Shown: positions 37,410-46,022 of the stretch, piece after piece
Layout: every line of letters starts with the position of its first letter
How positions within the stretch are numbered: the first letter of the stretch is position 1
NCBI GenBank assembly: GCA_963930055.1
Contig: CAWVKS010000005.1
Span: 1-64,000 of the forward strand
DNA: 64,000 nucleotides
Reading direction: 5' to 3'
Source of the DNA: Pullichristensenella sp963930055
GTDB lineage: Bacteria; Bacillota; Clostridia; Christensenellales; Aristaeellaceae
Notes under the pieces: generated by a model
What the model was told of the DNA's origin: nothing
The model's database searches: none
Seen by the model: the letters and a program-made list of their open reading frames with translations, nothing else
Made by a program: the position numbers and the translations under genes

Positions 37410-39347
37410 TCAGTCCTTTTGATAGAATCGGCATTCATAGCCGTCCGCGCGCAGGGGCAGCCCGTCCGCCCACGCCGGGGCTTCGGCCATGAGCGCGCAC
37501 ACTTCGTCAACGCTCGAATGGCCAATGGGCACTTCCAGCACAGCTTCGTCGTGGACGTGCATGACGATCTCGAGGCCGGCGTCGCGCAGGCGCAGCATGG
37601 CTTCGGCCAGCAGGTCGCGGGCGGTCGCCTGCACGATGTTCTCCGTGAGCTTGCCGCCGAACGTCTCGATGCGCGTCCACTTTTTGCCCTCCCCGACGCC
37701 CTCGTAGGTCAGGCCGTCGCCGCCGAAGCGGTTTGTCTGGATGCGGGGCTTGACGTAGCAGAGCTTCCTGCCCGAGGGCAGGGTGATAAACAGCATCCCG
37801 GAGCGACAGTGGAAAGTGAGCCGGCCCAGGCGCACGCGGGCCTTTTCCCTTGCAGCGGTCATGGCGGCGTCCTCCACCTGCGCCCAGAGGCGGATGATGT
37901 GCGGGTTGGCCTCGCGCCACTGGCGTACCAGCGGCGGCAGTTCCTCTTCCGCGAGCCCCATCTCCAGCGCGCCCATGGCCGTCAGCGCGCCGACCGCGCC
38001 GCCGTAGCCGAGGGCGAGTTCGGCGATCTTCCCCTTTTGCCGCAGGTGGCTGTTCTGGCCGTGCTTCTCGACGGGCACATGGAACATCTTCGAAGCGCTG
38101 GCGCAGTAGATGTCCCCGCCCTGCCGGAACACCTCCAGCCGCCACTGCTCGCCCGCGAGCCAGGCGATGACGCGCGCTTCGATGGCGCTGAAGTCCGCGA
38201 CGATGAACCGACAGCCGGGCCGGGGAACGAAGGCCGTGCGGATCAGTTCCGATAGCACGTTGGGCGTGGACTCGTACAGCGCCTCGATATCCGCATACCG
38301 CCCGGCCTTCACCAGATCGCGGGCGAGGGCCAGATCAGGGATGTGGTTTTGAGGTAGATTTTGTATCTGGACGAGCCTGCCGGCCCAGCGCCCGGTGCGG
38401 TTGGCCCCGTAGAATTGCAGCAGCCCGTGGACGCGTCCGTCCGCGCACACCGAGCGTCGGATGGCCTCGTATTTCTTCACGCTCGTTTTTGCCATGAGCA
38501 GGCGCAGTTTCAGCACCTCCAGCACATCGCCCTCCGCGTCGGGAAGGAGCGCGCGCACCGCCTTTTTGTCGAGCGTATCGACCTCCGTGCCCTGTCCCTC
38601 CAGCCATTCCTTGAGCTGCGCGGGGCTGTTGGGGTTGGCAAGCCCGGTCAGTTCGTAGGCGCGCTTCGTGGTCTTTTCCCGGTACTGCTCGTCGCACTCG
38701 ATGGCGCGCGCCACCAGCACAGGATCGACCATGATGCCCCGGTCGTTGATCTCCTGATCCAGGCGGTACAGTTCCTGTTCCTTCGCGGGGATGGGATAGC
38801 CCTGCACCTTTGCCCGTATCTCCCGCTCGGCCTCCACGTCGCGCACGCAGTATTCCTTGAACCGCTGCCACTTCTCCGGGGCGTGTTCCGGCAGGTTGCG
38901 CGTGCGCTGGCCGTTGGCCTTGGTGGGCTTGCAGGGCAACGAGAAGTAGCGCACGAGGTCGCCGCCCTCTTTGAGCTTTTTGCGCTCGATGCCCAGCACT
39001 TCGCCCACGCCCTCCAGCGACAGCGGCAGCGCCAGCATCGCCGACTGCACGGCGGTACACTGCCACTGCGCGGCATCCAGACGCTTTCCGAGACAGCGGC
39101 CGATACAGGTACGCTCGAACGCCGCGTTGAAGGCCGTCTTGGTGATGGCCGGGTCGGTGAGCGCATCCAATACGCGGGGCGGGAGGCGTTCGCCGCACTT
39201 GAGGTCTACGACCTGTGTTTCCTCATCATCGAAAGCATAGGCGAAGAGGAGGATCTCAAAGCTGGGATGTTCCGCGTAGGCGTATACCCCGCATTTGGGC
39301 AGGTCGACTTCGCTGTACGTTTCGATGTCGATGCCGAGGATGGGCAT
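37410..39347 (-). CDS. Phage family A DNA polymerase
   Basis: The 645-residue polymerase has an N-terminal 3'-5' exonuclease (ILGIDIETYSEVDLPKCGVY, TAFNAAFERTCIGRCLGK, FKEYCVRDVEAERE). Its polymerase domain has motif A (RFIVADFSAIEARVIAWLAG), motif B (RQKGKIAELALGYGG) and motif C (IVMHVHDEAVLEVP). It is the replicative polymerase typical of these Clostridia prophages. I use the ATG at 39347, which has GGAGG 8 bases upstream; the frame opens 9 bases earlier. Confidence 0.95.
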   Translation of the reverse strand: MPILGIDIETYSEVDLPKCGVYAYAEHPSFEILLFAYAFDDEETQVVDLKCGERLPPRVLDALTDPAITKTAFNAAFERTCIGRCLGKRLDAAQWQCTAVQSAMLALPLSLEGVGEVLGIERKKLKEGGDLVRYFSLPCKPTKANGQRTRNLPEHAPEKWQRFKEYCVRDVEAEREIRAKVQGYPIPAKEQELYRLDQEINDRGIMVDPVLVARAIECDEQYREKTTKRAYELTGLANPNSPAQLKEWLEGQGTEVDTLDKKAVRALLPDAEGDVLEVLKLRLLMAKTSVKKYEAIRRSVCADGRVHGLLQFYGANRTGRWAGRLVQIQNLPQNHIPDLALARDLVKAGRYADIEALYESTPNVLSELIRTAFVPRPGCRFIVADFSAIEARVIAWLAGEQWRLEVFRQGGDIYCASASKMFHVPVEKHGQNSHLRQKGKIAELALGYGGAVGALTAMGALEMGLAEEELPPLVRQWREANPHIIRLWAQVEDAAMTAAREKARVRLGRLTFHCRSGMLFITLPSGRKLCYVKPRIQTNRFGGDGLTYEGVGEGKKWTRIETFGGKLTENIVQATARDLLAEAMLRLRDAGLEIVMHVHDEAVLEVPIGHSSVDEVCALMAEAPAWADGLPLRADGYECRFYQKD

Positions 39348-39431
39348 TGGAGCCACCTCCTTGCTGATGTTTTTTCTGGCGTTGGTGTTTTTGATCGGGG
39401 CGGCAGCGTTTCACCGCCGCCCCTTGGCCAG

Positions 39432-39968
39432 TCAGGAGAGGAAATCGTCATCGTCGTAAGTCTCAAATTCCTCCGCGGCGTTGGCCTTGCCGCCCAGCGG
39501 CTCGCCATCGCGGAGTTTCTGGATGTTGCCCAGCCCCGCCGCGATGCCGCGGTTGCCGTTGGTGTTGAAGCCGTAGAACGTCACCGAGATCTGCCCGTAG
39601 CAGCCGGAGTACACTTCGCTCTGGTCGAGGATGCGCTGCACCTTCCTGTCTACCACCTCTGGGGCCTGACGGCTGTTGGCGTTGAGGAACCAGCTGTCCG
39701 CGTAGGCTTCGTCGTCCGGGCGCTCGATGTCGCCGTCGCGCAGGGGCAGCTTCAGGTTCGGGGGGATCTTGCCACCCCACTTGGAGAGGGATTCCTTCTT
39801 GGCATTCTCTATGGCCGCCCGGATCTTCTCCACGGTTCGGGTATCGCTCTTGGGGATGATGGCCGAGACGCTGTAGCGGGGATCGCCGCCGTTGACAGAG
39901 TCCGGCTCCCAGCAGTGCAGGTAGGAAAAGCGGCAGGGGATGATGACTTTGTTGGGATTCATGCTCAT
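39432..39968 (-). CDS. DUF2815 single-stranded DNA-binding-like protein
   Basis: The 178-residue protein starts MSMNPNKVIIPCRFSYLHCW. It has PRYSVSAIIPKSDTRTVEKI, DGDIERPDDEAYADSWFLNA and GCYGQISVTFYGFNTNGNRG, the hallmark blocks of DUF2815, an OB-fold family next to phage polymerase A genes and thought to bind ssDNA like T7 gp2.5. The acidic tail (AAEEFETYDDDDFLS) is typical of SSBs. The ATG at 39968 has AAGGAGG upstream. Confidence 0.9.
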   Translation of the reverse strand: MSMNPNKVIIPCRFSYLHCWEPDSVNGGDPRYSVSAIIPKSDTRTVEKIRAAIENAKKESLSKWGGKIPPNLKLPLRDGDIERPDDEAYADSWFLNANSRQAPEVVDRKVQRILDQSEVYSGCYGQISVTFYGFNTNGNRGIAAGLGNIQKLRDGEPLGGKANAAEEFETYDDDDFLS

Positions 39969-39990
39969 AACTGTACCTCCTTGATCTTCG

Positions 39991-40046
39991 GGTGCAAATT
40001 GTCCTTCGGACAATCTGCACCTACACTCGGCGAATTTACAATTCGC
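39991..40046 (-). promoter_or_regulatory. Two tandem hairpins between DUF2800 and DUF2815 genes
   Basis: GGTGCA-A-ATTGTCC-TTCG-GGACAAT-C-TGCACC (39991-40021, stable tetraloop) is followed by GCGAATT-TAC-AATTCGC (40030-40046). There is no T-run. They may protect the downstream message from 5' decay or mark a processing site so that the ssDNA-binding protein is made in excess. Confidence 0.6.
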
Positions 40047-40051
40047 TCTCG

Positions 40052-41197
40052 TTAGTCGGAGCTGAAGCTCCTCCCTCCGAAATCGTCTTTTGCGGTGTCA
40101 AAGGAAGCGGCTTCGCGCCGGTCGGAGTCGGGAACGAGGGTGAGCTTGCCCTGGGGCTTGCAGACGAGCTTTCCGAGGATGGCGCTGAAGCGCTCCTTGC
40201 CCATGAGCCGCTCCATCTCGGTCACGCCCAGCAGGGACTTTTTGTAGATGTCCGTGTACCCGGCGGCTGCGGCGGCCCGGGCGACGTCCTCCTCAGAAGT
40301 GTATCTCCGGGCGCTTCGCCCTTCGACCACTTTGTAGCCGGGCCAGTGCTTGCCGTGGGCGATGGCCTGATCCTGCGCGTAGGCGTAAACGTCCGCCGCC
40401 CACTTCGACAACTCGTCCGCGCGGGCAATGACCTCGGAAACTTCCTCATCGGTGAGCAGCGCAGGCTGCCGGAACTCCAGCTTCGCCATCTCGAGGAAAT
40501 GCTCGGCTCTTGCCCGGCACTGGTTGCGCGCTTTGCAGAAGCGGCACCACGTCCCGGCGGCGAACTCGCCCGCGCCGATCAGGGCCTTTGCCCCCGCGGG
40601 CCGCAGGACTTCCTCGCCCCACTTCTTCAGGTAGTCCGGGGAGACGTCCCACGTGGAGGAATTGTTCAGGCGCGGCTGGAAGATGGTCAGGCGCACAGTC
40701 TCGATGTCGTAGAGCGCTTCGGCCATGTGCAGGACGCCGAGGCCGTAGATCATGAGCTGCGGGTTTTCCTCGGCGTGTACCTCGACGCCCTTGCCCAGCT
40801 TCAGGTCGATGATGTGTACGATCTTGTCCGTGATGATGACCATGTCGGCGGTGCCGAAGCAGCCCTCCACATACGCGGAAACATCTACGCGCTGCTCTAC
40901 CAGCAGGATGGGCGAGGCGCAGCAGCGGCGCGAGTCCTCGATCTCGCCGGTAACGAAGGAAACGTACTCATCCACCGCCGCCAGCAATTCATCCGTATAG
41001 AACTCGGAAGTTGGGCGAATGGTCTGCTGGCCGAGGTACTTGCGGATGTGGTGCTCCGCCAACGCATGACCGGCGGTGCCCTCGGCGGCATAGACGCTCT
41101 CGCCTTCCTCGAACTGTTCTTCCAGCAGCAGCGAGGGCGGGCAGTGGATACGGCGGTTGGCCGCCGAGGGGGAGAATCTTGCGTGGATCTCTGGCAT
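40052..41197 (-). CDS. DUF2800 PD-(D/E)XK nuclease
   Basis: The 381-residue protein starts MPEIHARFSPSAANRRIHCP, with AAEGTAGHALAEHHIRKYLG and the nuclease core GTADMVIITDKIVHIIDLKL (D...DLK). AGTWCRFCKARNQCRARAE supplies cysteines likely to bind an Fe-S cluster, as in Cas4/AddB-like RecB nucleases. DUF2800 is a constant member of the polymerase A / DUF2815 replication operon in Clostridia prophages and probably processes DNA ends. Its start overlaps the stop of the upstream gene. Confidence 0.9.
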   Translation of the reverse strand: MPEIHARFSPSAANRRIHCPPSLLLEEQFEEGESVYAAEGTAGHALAEHHIRKYLGQQTIRPTSEFYTDELLAAVDEYVSFVTGEIEDSRRCCASPILLVEQRVDVSAYVEGCFGTADMVIITDKIVHIIDLKLGKGVEVHAEENPQLMIYGLGVLHMAEALYDIETVRLTIFQPRLNNSSTWDVSPDYLKKWGEEVLRPAGAKALIGAGEFAAGTWCRFCKARNQCRARAEHFLEMAKLEFRQPALLTDEEVSEVIARADELSKWAADVYAYAQDQAIAHGKHWPGYKVVEGRSARRYTSEEDVARAAAAAGYTDIYKKSLLGVTEMERLMGKERFSAILGKLVCKPQGKLTLVPDSDRREAASFDTAKDDFGGRSFSSD

Positions 41198-41487
41198 TAC
41201 AGCGATCTTGCCTCCTCCATGAGGGCGGGATAGTCTTCCGGTTTTACGCCGGAGAGCTTCCCCGCGTCGTACTTGTTGAGTAGCGCCTTGACCTCTTTGG
41301 TCTTGCCCTCGCCGCTCTTCTCCGCCAGCAGCGCGCGCACCTGGTCGATGGTCGGCAGGGGCTGCGGGGCGGGCTGCTCTGTTTCCGTGCTGAATGAGGT
41401 CCTCAACGCGTCAGAAACACTGATAATGGCTTCGCCGCATTTGCGCAGCTCGGCAATGGCGGCATCCAGGTCGGCCATCCTGCTCAT
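41197..41487 (-). CDS. Small conserved phage replication-operon protein
   Basis: The 96-residue protein starts MSRMADLDAAIAELRKCGEA. It ends with TIDQVRALLAEKSGEGKTKE and VKALLNKYDAGKLSGVKPED. The second half (Q-V-R-x-L-L-A-E-K-S ... L-L-x-K-Y-x-A) is shared by small proteins before DUF2800 in many phages, sometimes labelled rRNA biogenesis-like. The label is not meaningful, but the fold resembles the lysine-rich end of DUF5343/rRNA factors. It is coupled to the nuclease gene by an overlapping stop/start. Confidence 0.75.
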   Translation of the reverse strand: MSRMADLDAAIAELRKCGEAIISVSDALRTSFSTETEQPAPQPLPTIDQVRALLAEKSGEGKTKEVKALLNKYDAGKLSGVKPEDYPALMEEARSL

Positions 41488-41626
41488 AGGCTTTACCCCC
41501 TTCACAGTCATCCTCTTTGTCCAGATCTGCCAGTTTGTCTGCCAGGCGTCGTGCCACATCAGCGATCTCCATGAGGATGGCGATCACTTCCGCGTTGCGC
41601 TGGCAGGCGGCTCGTGCTTGCTCCAT
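41411..41626 (-). CDS. Short helical protein at the start of the replication operon
   Basis: This is a 71-residue frame, MEQARAACQRNAEVIAILME followed by IADVARRLADKLADLDKEDD, with a variable C-terminus that overlaps the next gene by 76 bases. The start has GGAGG 7 bases upstream. Similar short proteins beginning with a run of alanine-rich helix occur here in related phages. The last 25 residues may not be conserved. Confidence 0.55.
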   Translation of the reverse strand: MEQARAACQRNAEVIAILMEIADVARRLADKLADLDKEDDCEGGKAYEQDGRPGCRHCRAAQMRRSHYQCF

Positions 41627-41727
41627 TTGCTACCCTCCTTCCTGTGCGACCAGTTGCGCCTGCATTTTCTTTGGAAAGAAGCGCTGCTATTTGAACGAAA
41701 GCGGATGTGATTCCCACTAAGATCGCG

Positions 41728-42216
41728 TCAGTTCAGCAGATCTTCCAACTCCTTCCGATGGGCGCGGATAAAGGCGTCCATTTTTTGGATCCGGCTGTTG
41801 AGGGTCGATTGCGCCTTGACGCCCAGCGCCCGGGCGATCTCGCGCTCGGTGTATTTGTGCGCCCGCATTTGGAACACTCGTGCGCCGTCCGGGATGAGGT
41901 CGTCCAACGCGCGATACAATTTTTCCAGCAGCAGCTTGCCGGCGACAATTTCCTCTATCCCGGGACTGGACGGCTCTGGCGGCTCCATGGCAAAATCATC
42001 GCCGAAGGCTTTGGCGAAGGACAACATGCGAAAACCCTCTTGTTGCCAGGGACACATGCCGCAATCCCCGGAGCAGCGCCTGTAGTTAGGCTGGCCGCAC
42101 CTGCCGTCCCGTCGGGCGCGATAGCGTTCGTTTTCTTTCCAGCGGGCGGCTGCCAGATAGACATCTTCGGTGACGGGGATCTGTTTGTGGCCGGCTTTGA
42201 GATAACGCTGTTTCAC
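41728..42216 (-). CDS. Sigma-70-like phage regulator
   Basis: The 162-residue protein has a Cys cluster (CGQPNYRRCSGDCGMCPWQQ, which may bind zinc) and a C-terminal sigma region 4-like HTH (VFQMRAHKYTEREIARALGV, SRIQKMDAFIRAHR). It is the first gene of the replication operon, preceded by a 400-base structured leader region. A role as an early transcription regulator is likely. Confidence 0.78.
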   Translation of the reverse strand: MKQRYLKAGHKQIPVTEDVYLAAARWKENERYRARRDGRCGQPNYRRCSGDCGMCPWQQEGFRMLSFAKAFGDDFAMEPPEPSSPGIEEIVAGKLLLEKLYRALDDLIPDGARVFQMRAHKYTEREIARALGVKAQSTLNSRIQKMDAFIRAHRKELEDLLN

Positions 42217-42614
42217 AGGCCTTTCTCCTTTCGGTGACGCCGAACGGAGAAAGATCAGGCTGAATGGCGCAGCAAAATGGCTGGCAGACGATGCGACGAT
42301 CTCCGTTCGCGTTGTCTGCAGCGGCGCTTTTCATCCAGCCGTTGCGTGTGTTGTCACCCCGCTCCCACAGATGAAAAGCATGCCGTGATCAGCGGCTGCG
42401 GGTGGCGGAGCTTGTTTCTGCGCATAAGGATACCTTGGCGCGCGCAAAAACACCATGGCATCAAATGACGTGAAAATGGGGCTTTTTACTGGCCGTTGAA
42501 CCGCACGGAAAGAGAAAAAAACCGCAGTGGCAATAAAAAAAGCACGCCATCAAATGACGTGCCCATCAAAATATTTTTAGGTGCGCCGTTCAATAGCGCA
42601 CAGTTTGCGGAAGG
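42217..42614. promoter_or_regulatory. Structured intergenic region upstream of the replication operon
   Basis: This 398-base gap holds no gene. It contains inverted repeats CGAACGGAGA (42241-42250) / TCTCCGTTCG (42300-42309) and GCTTTTCATC (42326-42335) / GATGAAAAGC (42370-42379). The 14-mer CATCAAATGACGTG occurs twice (42459-42472 and 42548-42561). The second 14-mer is part of a terminator (next entry). I could not find a clear minus-strand promoter. The region may hold the early promoter and a leader RNA. Confidence 0.55.
42534..42562 (-). terminator. Terminator of the metalloprotease gene
   Basis: Minus strand GCACGTCA-TTTGA-TGGCGTGC (8 bp, T-G pair) followed by TTTTTTT. A degenerate second copy with TTTTT lies at 42445-42475, so two terminators lie in series. 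Confidence 0.85.
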
Positions 42615-44588
42615 TCAGGTGGCCTTGAGTTTCAGCGGCTCGCAGCCGGAAGCCTTGAGGAAATTTTGCACGGTATCCAGAGAGTCCATGAACATACAGT
42701 CGAGGATCAGGCGATATGCCCGGTGCTGCTTCGTGCGTCGCAGCATCAACCCTGCCCTTGCCAGCAGTTCACCCGAGAGCCACGGCGGCAGCCGCAGCGC
42801 GACGCAGAGCGCTACGACTTGGTCCAGGCTGTAATTGGCGCGTTCCTTCCGGCGCAGACGCGAGATCGTGCTTACGGAGATGCCGGAGCGCTCCTCGAGC
42901 GCCTCCTCGGTGACTCCCGTCTGCTCCATCAGGAACGACAGGGCCTGCGGGAAGGCATCGGGCAAGGCGTCGAGGACGCGGGTCATGTGCTCCAGTTTCT
43001 CCCGGGCTGAAAGCGCGTCGTCCTCCTCAGCAAAGGCGATGTAGTGGCGGTTATACTCCTCGTCGCTGTTGAGGCAGCTGAAGCGATAGTCCGAAAGCCC
43101 GCAGGGTTCGTAGACGCTGACAAAGCGCAGGCAACATTGATCCACGTGCGCGTTGGCCCAGGCGGTGAGCCGCAGCCCGTTTGCGGCAGCCCTGACATAG
43201 CGTTCGTCGTTCAGGCAGACATGCCCGTCGGCAAAAACATAGCGCCCGCTGTCCAGCAGCTTCCTGAAGTCGGGGTTTGAGCAATACTCGTCAAAGAGTT
43301 CCCTGCGGGACAGGGCGAAGGTGTAATTGCCGTTCCCCCGGCTGCGCTCGAACGCGAATGGTTCGATATAGGCCCCGTCTACATAGTTGAGCGCACCCTT
43401 TGCCTCAATGTGGCCCATCTGGATCAGCCGCGCCCGGACGCGGAACTTGGGCAGATCGTGATCCCGGGCGATCCCGCGCGCGATCCTGTCGTAGCGCTTC
43501 CCCCAATGTAGGTCAGAGCCGTCCAGGCTGGCTTCCTCTTCCCGCACCAGGTCGCGCATCATGGACAGCGGCATCATCAGCCCAAAGCTGCCGCGATTTG
43601 CCTGCCATTCGAGCCACCGCAGGGGGTTCCTGCTGCCCCTGCTGTCCGTGACCACGGTCTGCCTTGCCCTGAGCGCGCTCACATCGTTGTTGTGCATGTG
43701 CTGGAGACGGTAGAACATGAAGTGCCAGTCGTAGTGGATGCACTCGTGGTAGATCTCCAATTGGCAGAAGTCCCGGTGGACCGCCCTGGTATTGATGAGG
43801 ATGGTGTTCCCGGGCAGCGTCATAGGATACGGAGAGGGAGGATCGTCCTCCGATGTGGCTGGGAATTCCTGCACCATCACCGTTTCCGGGCAGAAGAACA
43901 GCATGCTGAGCGTGTGCGGGCGCCCATACAGCGGCAGGCGCTCGACGTTCAGCCCCATGCGTTTTGCGAGTACAAAGGGGTCTTGCTCGCGCCGGTCTGT
44001 CGCGGCGTTCGGGCAGAAGGCGCGCAAAAACTCCTCCGCGCCCTCTTCGATCTCTTCCTTGCGGAGGATGGGGATCATGTAGTCGCTCAGCCGCCAGTGC
44101 CGCCGTTCCGGCATGTCCCGCAGGTACCCGCACGCGGCGGTCCAGAATTCCATCCCTGACTCCATGTCGATCCATAATTCGACATACAGCGGACAGGGAA
44201 CACAGCCGCTGTCCGTGCAGATCTCGGGGTATACGATGACCTCCGCCAGGGCGGTGTATTTGTCGTATCGCCAGAAGTTCATCGCCCCAAACGTGCAGTT
44301 GGCAGCGGAAAGCACGATCTCCCCGCCGTCCACATCCGCGGGCATTTCCAGCGCCCCTGCCCAGATGCTCTCGTTCAGCGCGTCAAAGATCATCTGCCTG
44401 TGGTGTTTCAGGATATACGCCTTCATGGACTGTATTTGCGGCACGGGCACAGTTTTCGTGTTCGCGCCCACAGCGGTGCAAATATCGCCCGCGTCCTGGG
44501 GCTCGTCCTGCAGCGGCGTATACGGCCCCGGTACCCTGCCATGCGCGGGACTGGGAGAAAAGCCAAACCGGCGTGTAACGTCATTCAT
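42615..44588 (-). CDS. ImmA/IrrE-type metalloprotease with C-terminal HTH
   Basis: The 657-residue protein starts MNDVTRRFGFSPSPAHGRVP. The zinc protease motif is LEIYHECIHYD (HECIH at residues 281-285), as in ImmA/IrrE peptidases, with LPGNTILINTRAV just before it. A C-terminal XRE HTH (GVTEEALEERSGISVSTISR) lies near residues 555-600. ImmA-type proteases cut phage or ICE repressors to start induction. It is divergent from the S24 repressor gene at 44800 with shared operators. The usual small ImmA is about 150-250 residues; this is much larger, and most of the protein has no family I recognise. Confidence 0.82.
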   Translation of the reverse strand: MNDVTRRFGFSPSPAHGRVPGPYTPLQDEPQDAGDICTAVGANTKTVPVPQIQSMKAYILKHHRQMIFDALNESIWAGALEMPADVDGGEIVLSAANCTFGAMNFWRYDKYTALAEVIVYPEICTDSGCVPCPLYVELWIDMESGMEFWTAACGYLRDMPERRHWRLSDYMIPILRKEEIEEGAEEFLRAFCPNAATDRREQDPFVLAKRMGLNVERLPLYGRPHTLSMLFFCPETVMVQEFPATSEDDPPSPYPMTLPGNTILINTRAVHRDFCQLEIYHECIHYDWHFMFYRLQHMHNNDVSALRARQTVVTDSRGSRNPLRWLEWQANRGSFGLMMPLSMMRDLVREEEASLDGSDLHWGKRYDRIARGIARDHDLPKFRVRARLIQMGHIEAKGALNYVDGAYIEPFAFERSRGNGNYTFALSRRELFDEYCSNPDFRKLLDSGRYVFADGHVCLNDERYVRAAANGLRLTAWANAHVDQCCLRFVSVYEPCGLSDYRFSCLNSDEEYNRHYIAFAEEDDALSAREKLEHMTRVLDALPDAFPQALSFLMEQTGVTEEALEERSGISVSTISRLRRKERANYSLDQVVALCVALRLPPWLSGELLARAGLMLRRTKQHRAYRLILDCMFMDSLDTVQNFLKASGCEPLKLKAT

Positions 44589-44678
44589 GGTCTTTGTCCT
44601 CCTGTAAGGGTCAGGCAATGCAGATGGCGGACACTGCCTTGGAGCCGGGGCGGCAACCGTCAAAGAACTGCCTTTACC

Positions 44679-44750
44679 AACATAACACATAATTTATTGT
44701 CTGTAAAGTACAAAATCGCTCTTTACAAAAAAGCATTGCTGTGCTATGAT
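44679..44750. promoter_or_regulatory. Divergent promoters and operator of the lysogeny switch
   Basis: Plus strand: TTTACA (44722-44727), 17 bases, TATGAT (44745-44750) towards the repressor. Minus strand: TTTACA (plus 44702-44707), 17 bases, TATGTT (plus 44679-44684) towards the protease. TGTAAAG (44702-44708) and CTTTACA (44721-44727) form an inverted repeat spanning both -35 boxes, and another CTTTAC lies at 44672-44677. This is a strong candidate for the repressor operator. Confidence 0.85.
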
Positions 44751-44799
44751 GGATACAGAGGGGAAAACGTCCCCATAAACCTTGCAATGAGGTGAGCGC

Positions 44800-45645
44800 A
44801 TGCCCAGAGAAAAATCTGAAAAAAAGGCCCGCAACGCCGGAGGCCGGCCGCTGACCGACACAGAGCGTCGCGCGCACGTGGGCCAGGTGATCCGCAAATA
44901 CCGCACCGCCGTGGGCATGGATCAGGCGGCGCTGGCCGCCAGGCTCGGCTGCACCAAGACCGCCATCGGCAACTGGGAACTGGGGCTGACGCGCCCGGAC
45001 ATCGACAACGTCCCCAAGATCTGCCGGGCACTGAAGCTCCCGGTGACGGAGCTGCTGGGCATAGAGTCGGAAGCGGCGCTGCCCCGTGAGGACCAAAGCC
45101 TGCTGGAGACGTATCATCGGCTGGACAGGTTCGACCAGAACACCATCCGCCAGCTCATGGAGCGGCTCTTGTTCCAGCAGGACCGCAAGGAAAAGGCCCG
45201 GCTGCGCCAGGCCTACCGGCCGCTTTGCCTCTATGCGGAGGCCGCGTCCGCGGGCGTCGCCGCGCCGATGGCTGACCACGCAGAACAGGAAACAGTCTAC
45301 GCGCTTGAGGCCAGCATCCCCCATGGCACAGATTGCATTATCCCCGTGAACGGCCGGAGCATGGAGCCCACCTATCGCAACGGGAGTTATGTCTACGTGG
45401 ACACCCGCGCCGCGATCCAGCCCGGACAGGTGGGCATCTTCATCGTCAACGGCGAAGCGTTCATCAAGGAATACCAGCCCGACGGCCTGCACTCGCACAA
45501 TCCCCGCTACAAGACGATCTACACGGGTGAGGGCGCCGACGTACGCTGCTGCGGACGCGTGACCGGCGCGGTCGCGGAGGGCGACATCGCCACCGGCCCG
45601 CTTGCCGAGAAGGTCATGGCCGCCTTTGACGGGGCGGACGAATAA
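44800..45645 (+). CDS. S24/LexA-type phage repressor
   Basis: The 281-residue protein has an N-terminal XRE HTH (IRKYRTAVGMDQAALAARLG, TKTAIGNWELGLTRP) and a C-terminal S24 self-cleaving peptidase domain. The cleavage site is Ala-Gly at ASAG (151-152), the nucleophile is in NGRSMEPTYR (Ser187), and the lysine is in NGEAFIKEYQ (Lys223). RecA-stimulated cleavage would induce the prophage. A YolD/UmuC pair in the same operon makes it an SOS-type unit. An ImmA-like protease is encoded divergently, giving a second possible inducer. Confidence 0.93.
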   Translation: MPREKSEKKARNAGGRPLTDTERRAHVGQVIRKYRTAVGMDQAALAARLGCTKTAIGNWELGLTRPDIDNVPKICRALKLPVTELLGIESEAALPREDQSLLETYHRLDRFDQNTIRQLMERLLFQQDRKEKARLRQAYRPLCLYAEAASAGVAAPMADHAEQETVYALEASIPHGTDCIIPVNGRSMEPTYRNGSYVYVDTRAAIQPGQVGIFIVNGEAFIKEYQPDGLHSHNPRYKTIYTGEGADVRCCGRVTGAVAEGDIATGPLAEKVMAAFDGADE

Positions 45646-45656
45646 GGGGGCGCCGC

Positions 45657-45974
45657 ATGAAAACACAAAAGCCCTTGAAGGGCGCACGGCCGCCGCGCAT
45701 GGAGCGGGTATACGTAAAGGTCAATTCGGACTTTGACGCCACCGGCTACATGCAGCCCCGCTCCATCACATGGGCGGACGGCAGGACATTCAGGATCGAC
45801 GCCGTCAGGGATTACCGCCCGGCGTCCTGTTACCGGCAGGGCGCGGAAGGCTCGTGCTACACGGTGGTGATCCGCGGCGAGGAAAAGCGCCTCTTTTTTG
45901 AGTGGACGGACTCTGCCTTCGCCAGCCGCGTCGCGCGCTGGTATGTGGAAACGGCGGTCGCGGAGGCGAACTGA
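45657..45974 (+). CDS. Small conserved protein linked to phage UmuC
   Basis: The 105-residue protein starts MKTQKPLKGARPPRMERVYV and has KVNSDFDATGYMQPRSITWA, then DGRTFRIDAVRDYRPAS. This block recurs in small proteins encoded just upstream of UmuC-type polymerases in Clostridia prophages; the function is unknown. It lies 11 bases after the repressor and 48 bases before the polymerase gene, so it is part of the same SOS-like operon. Confidence 0.78.
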   Translation: MKTQKPLKGARPPRMERVYVKVNSDFDATGYMQPRSITWADGRTFRIDAVRDYRPASCYRQGAEGSCYTVVIRGEEKRLFFEWTDSAFASRVARWYVETAVAEAN

Positions 45975-46022
45975 CCCGGCAGCGTATGAGCGAATACCCA
46001 GGAGGAAAGGAGGCCGGCGGGA

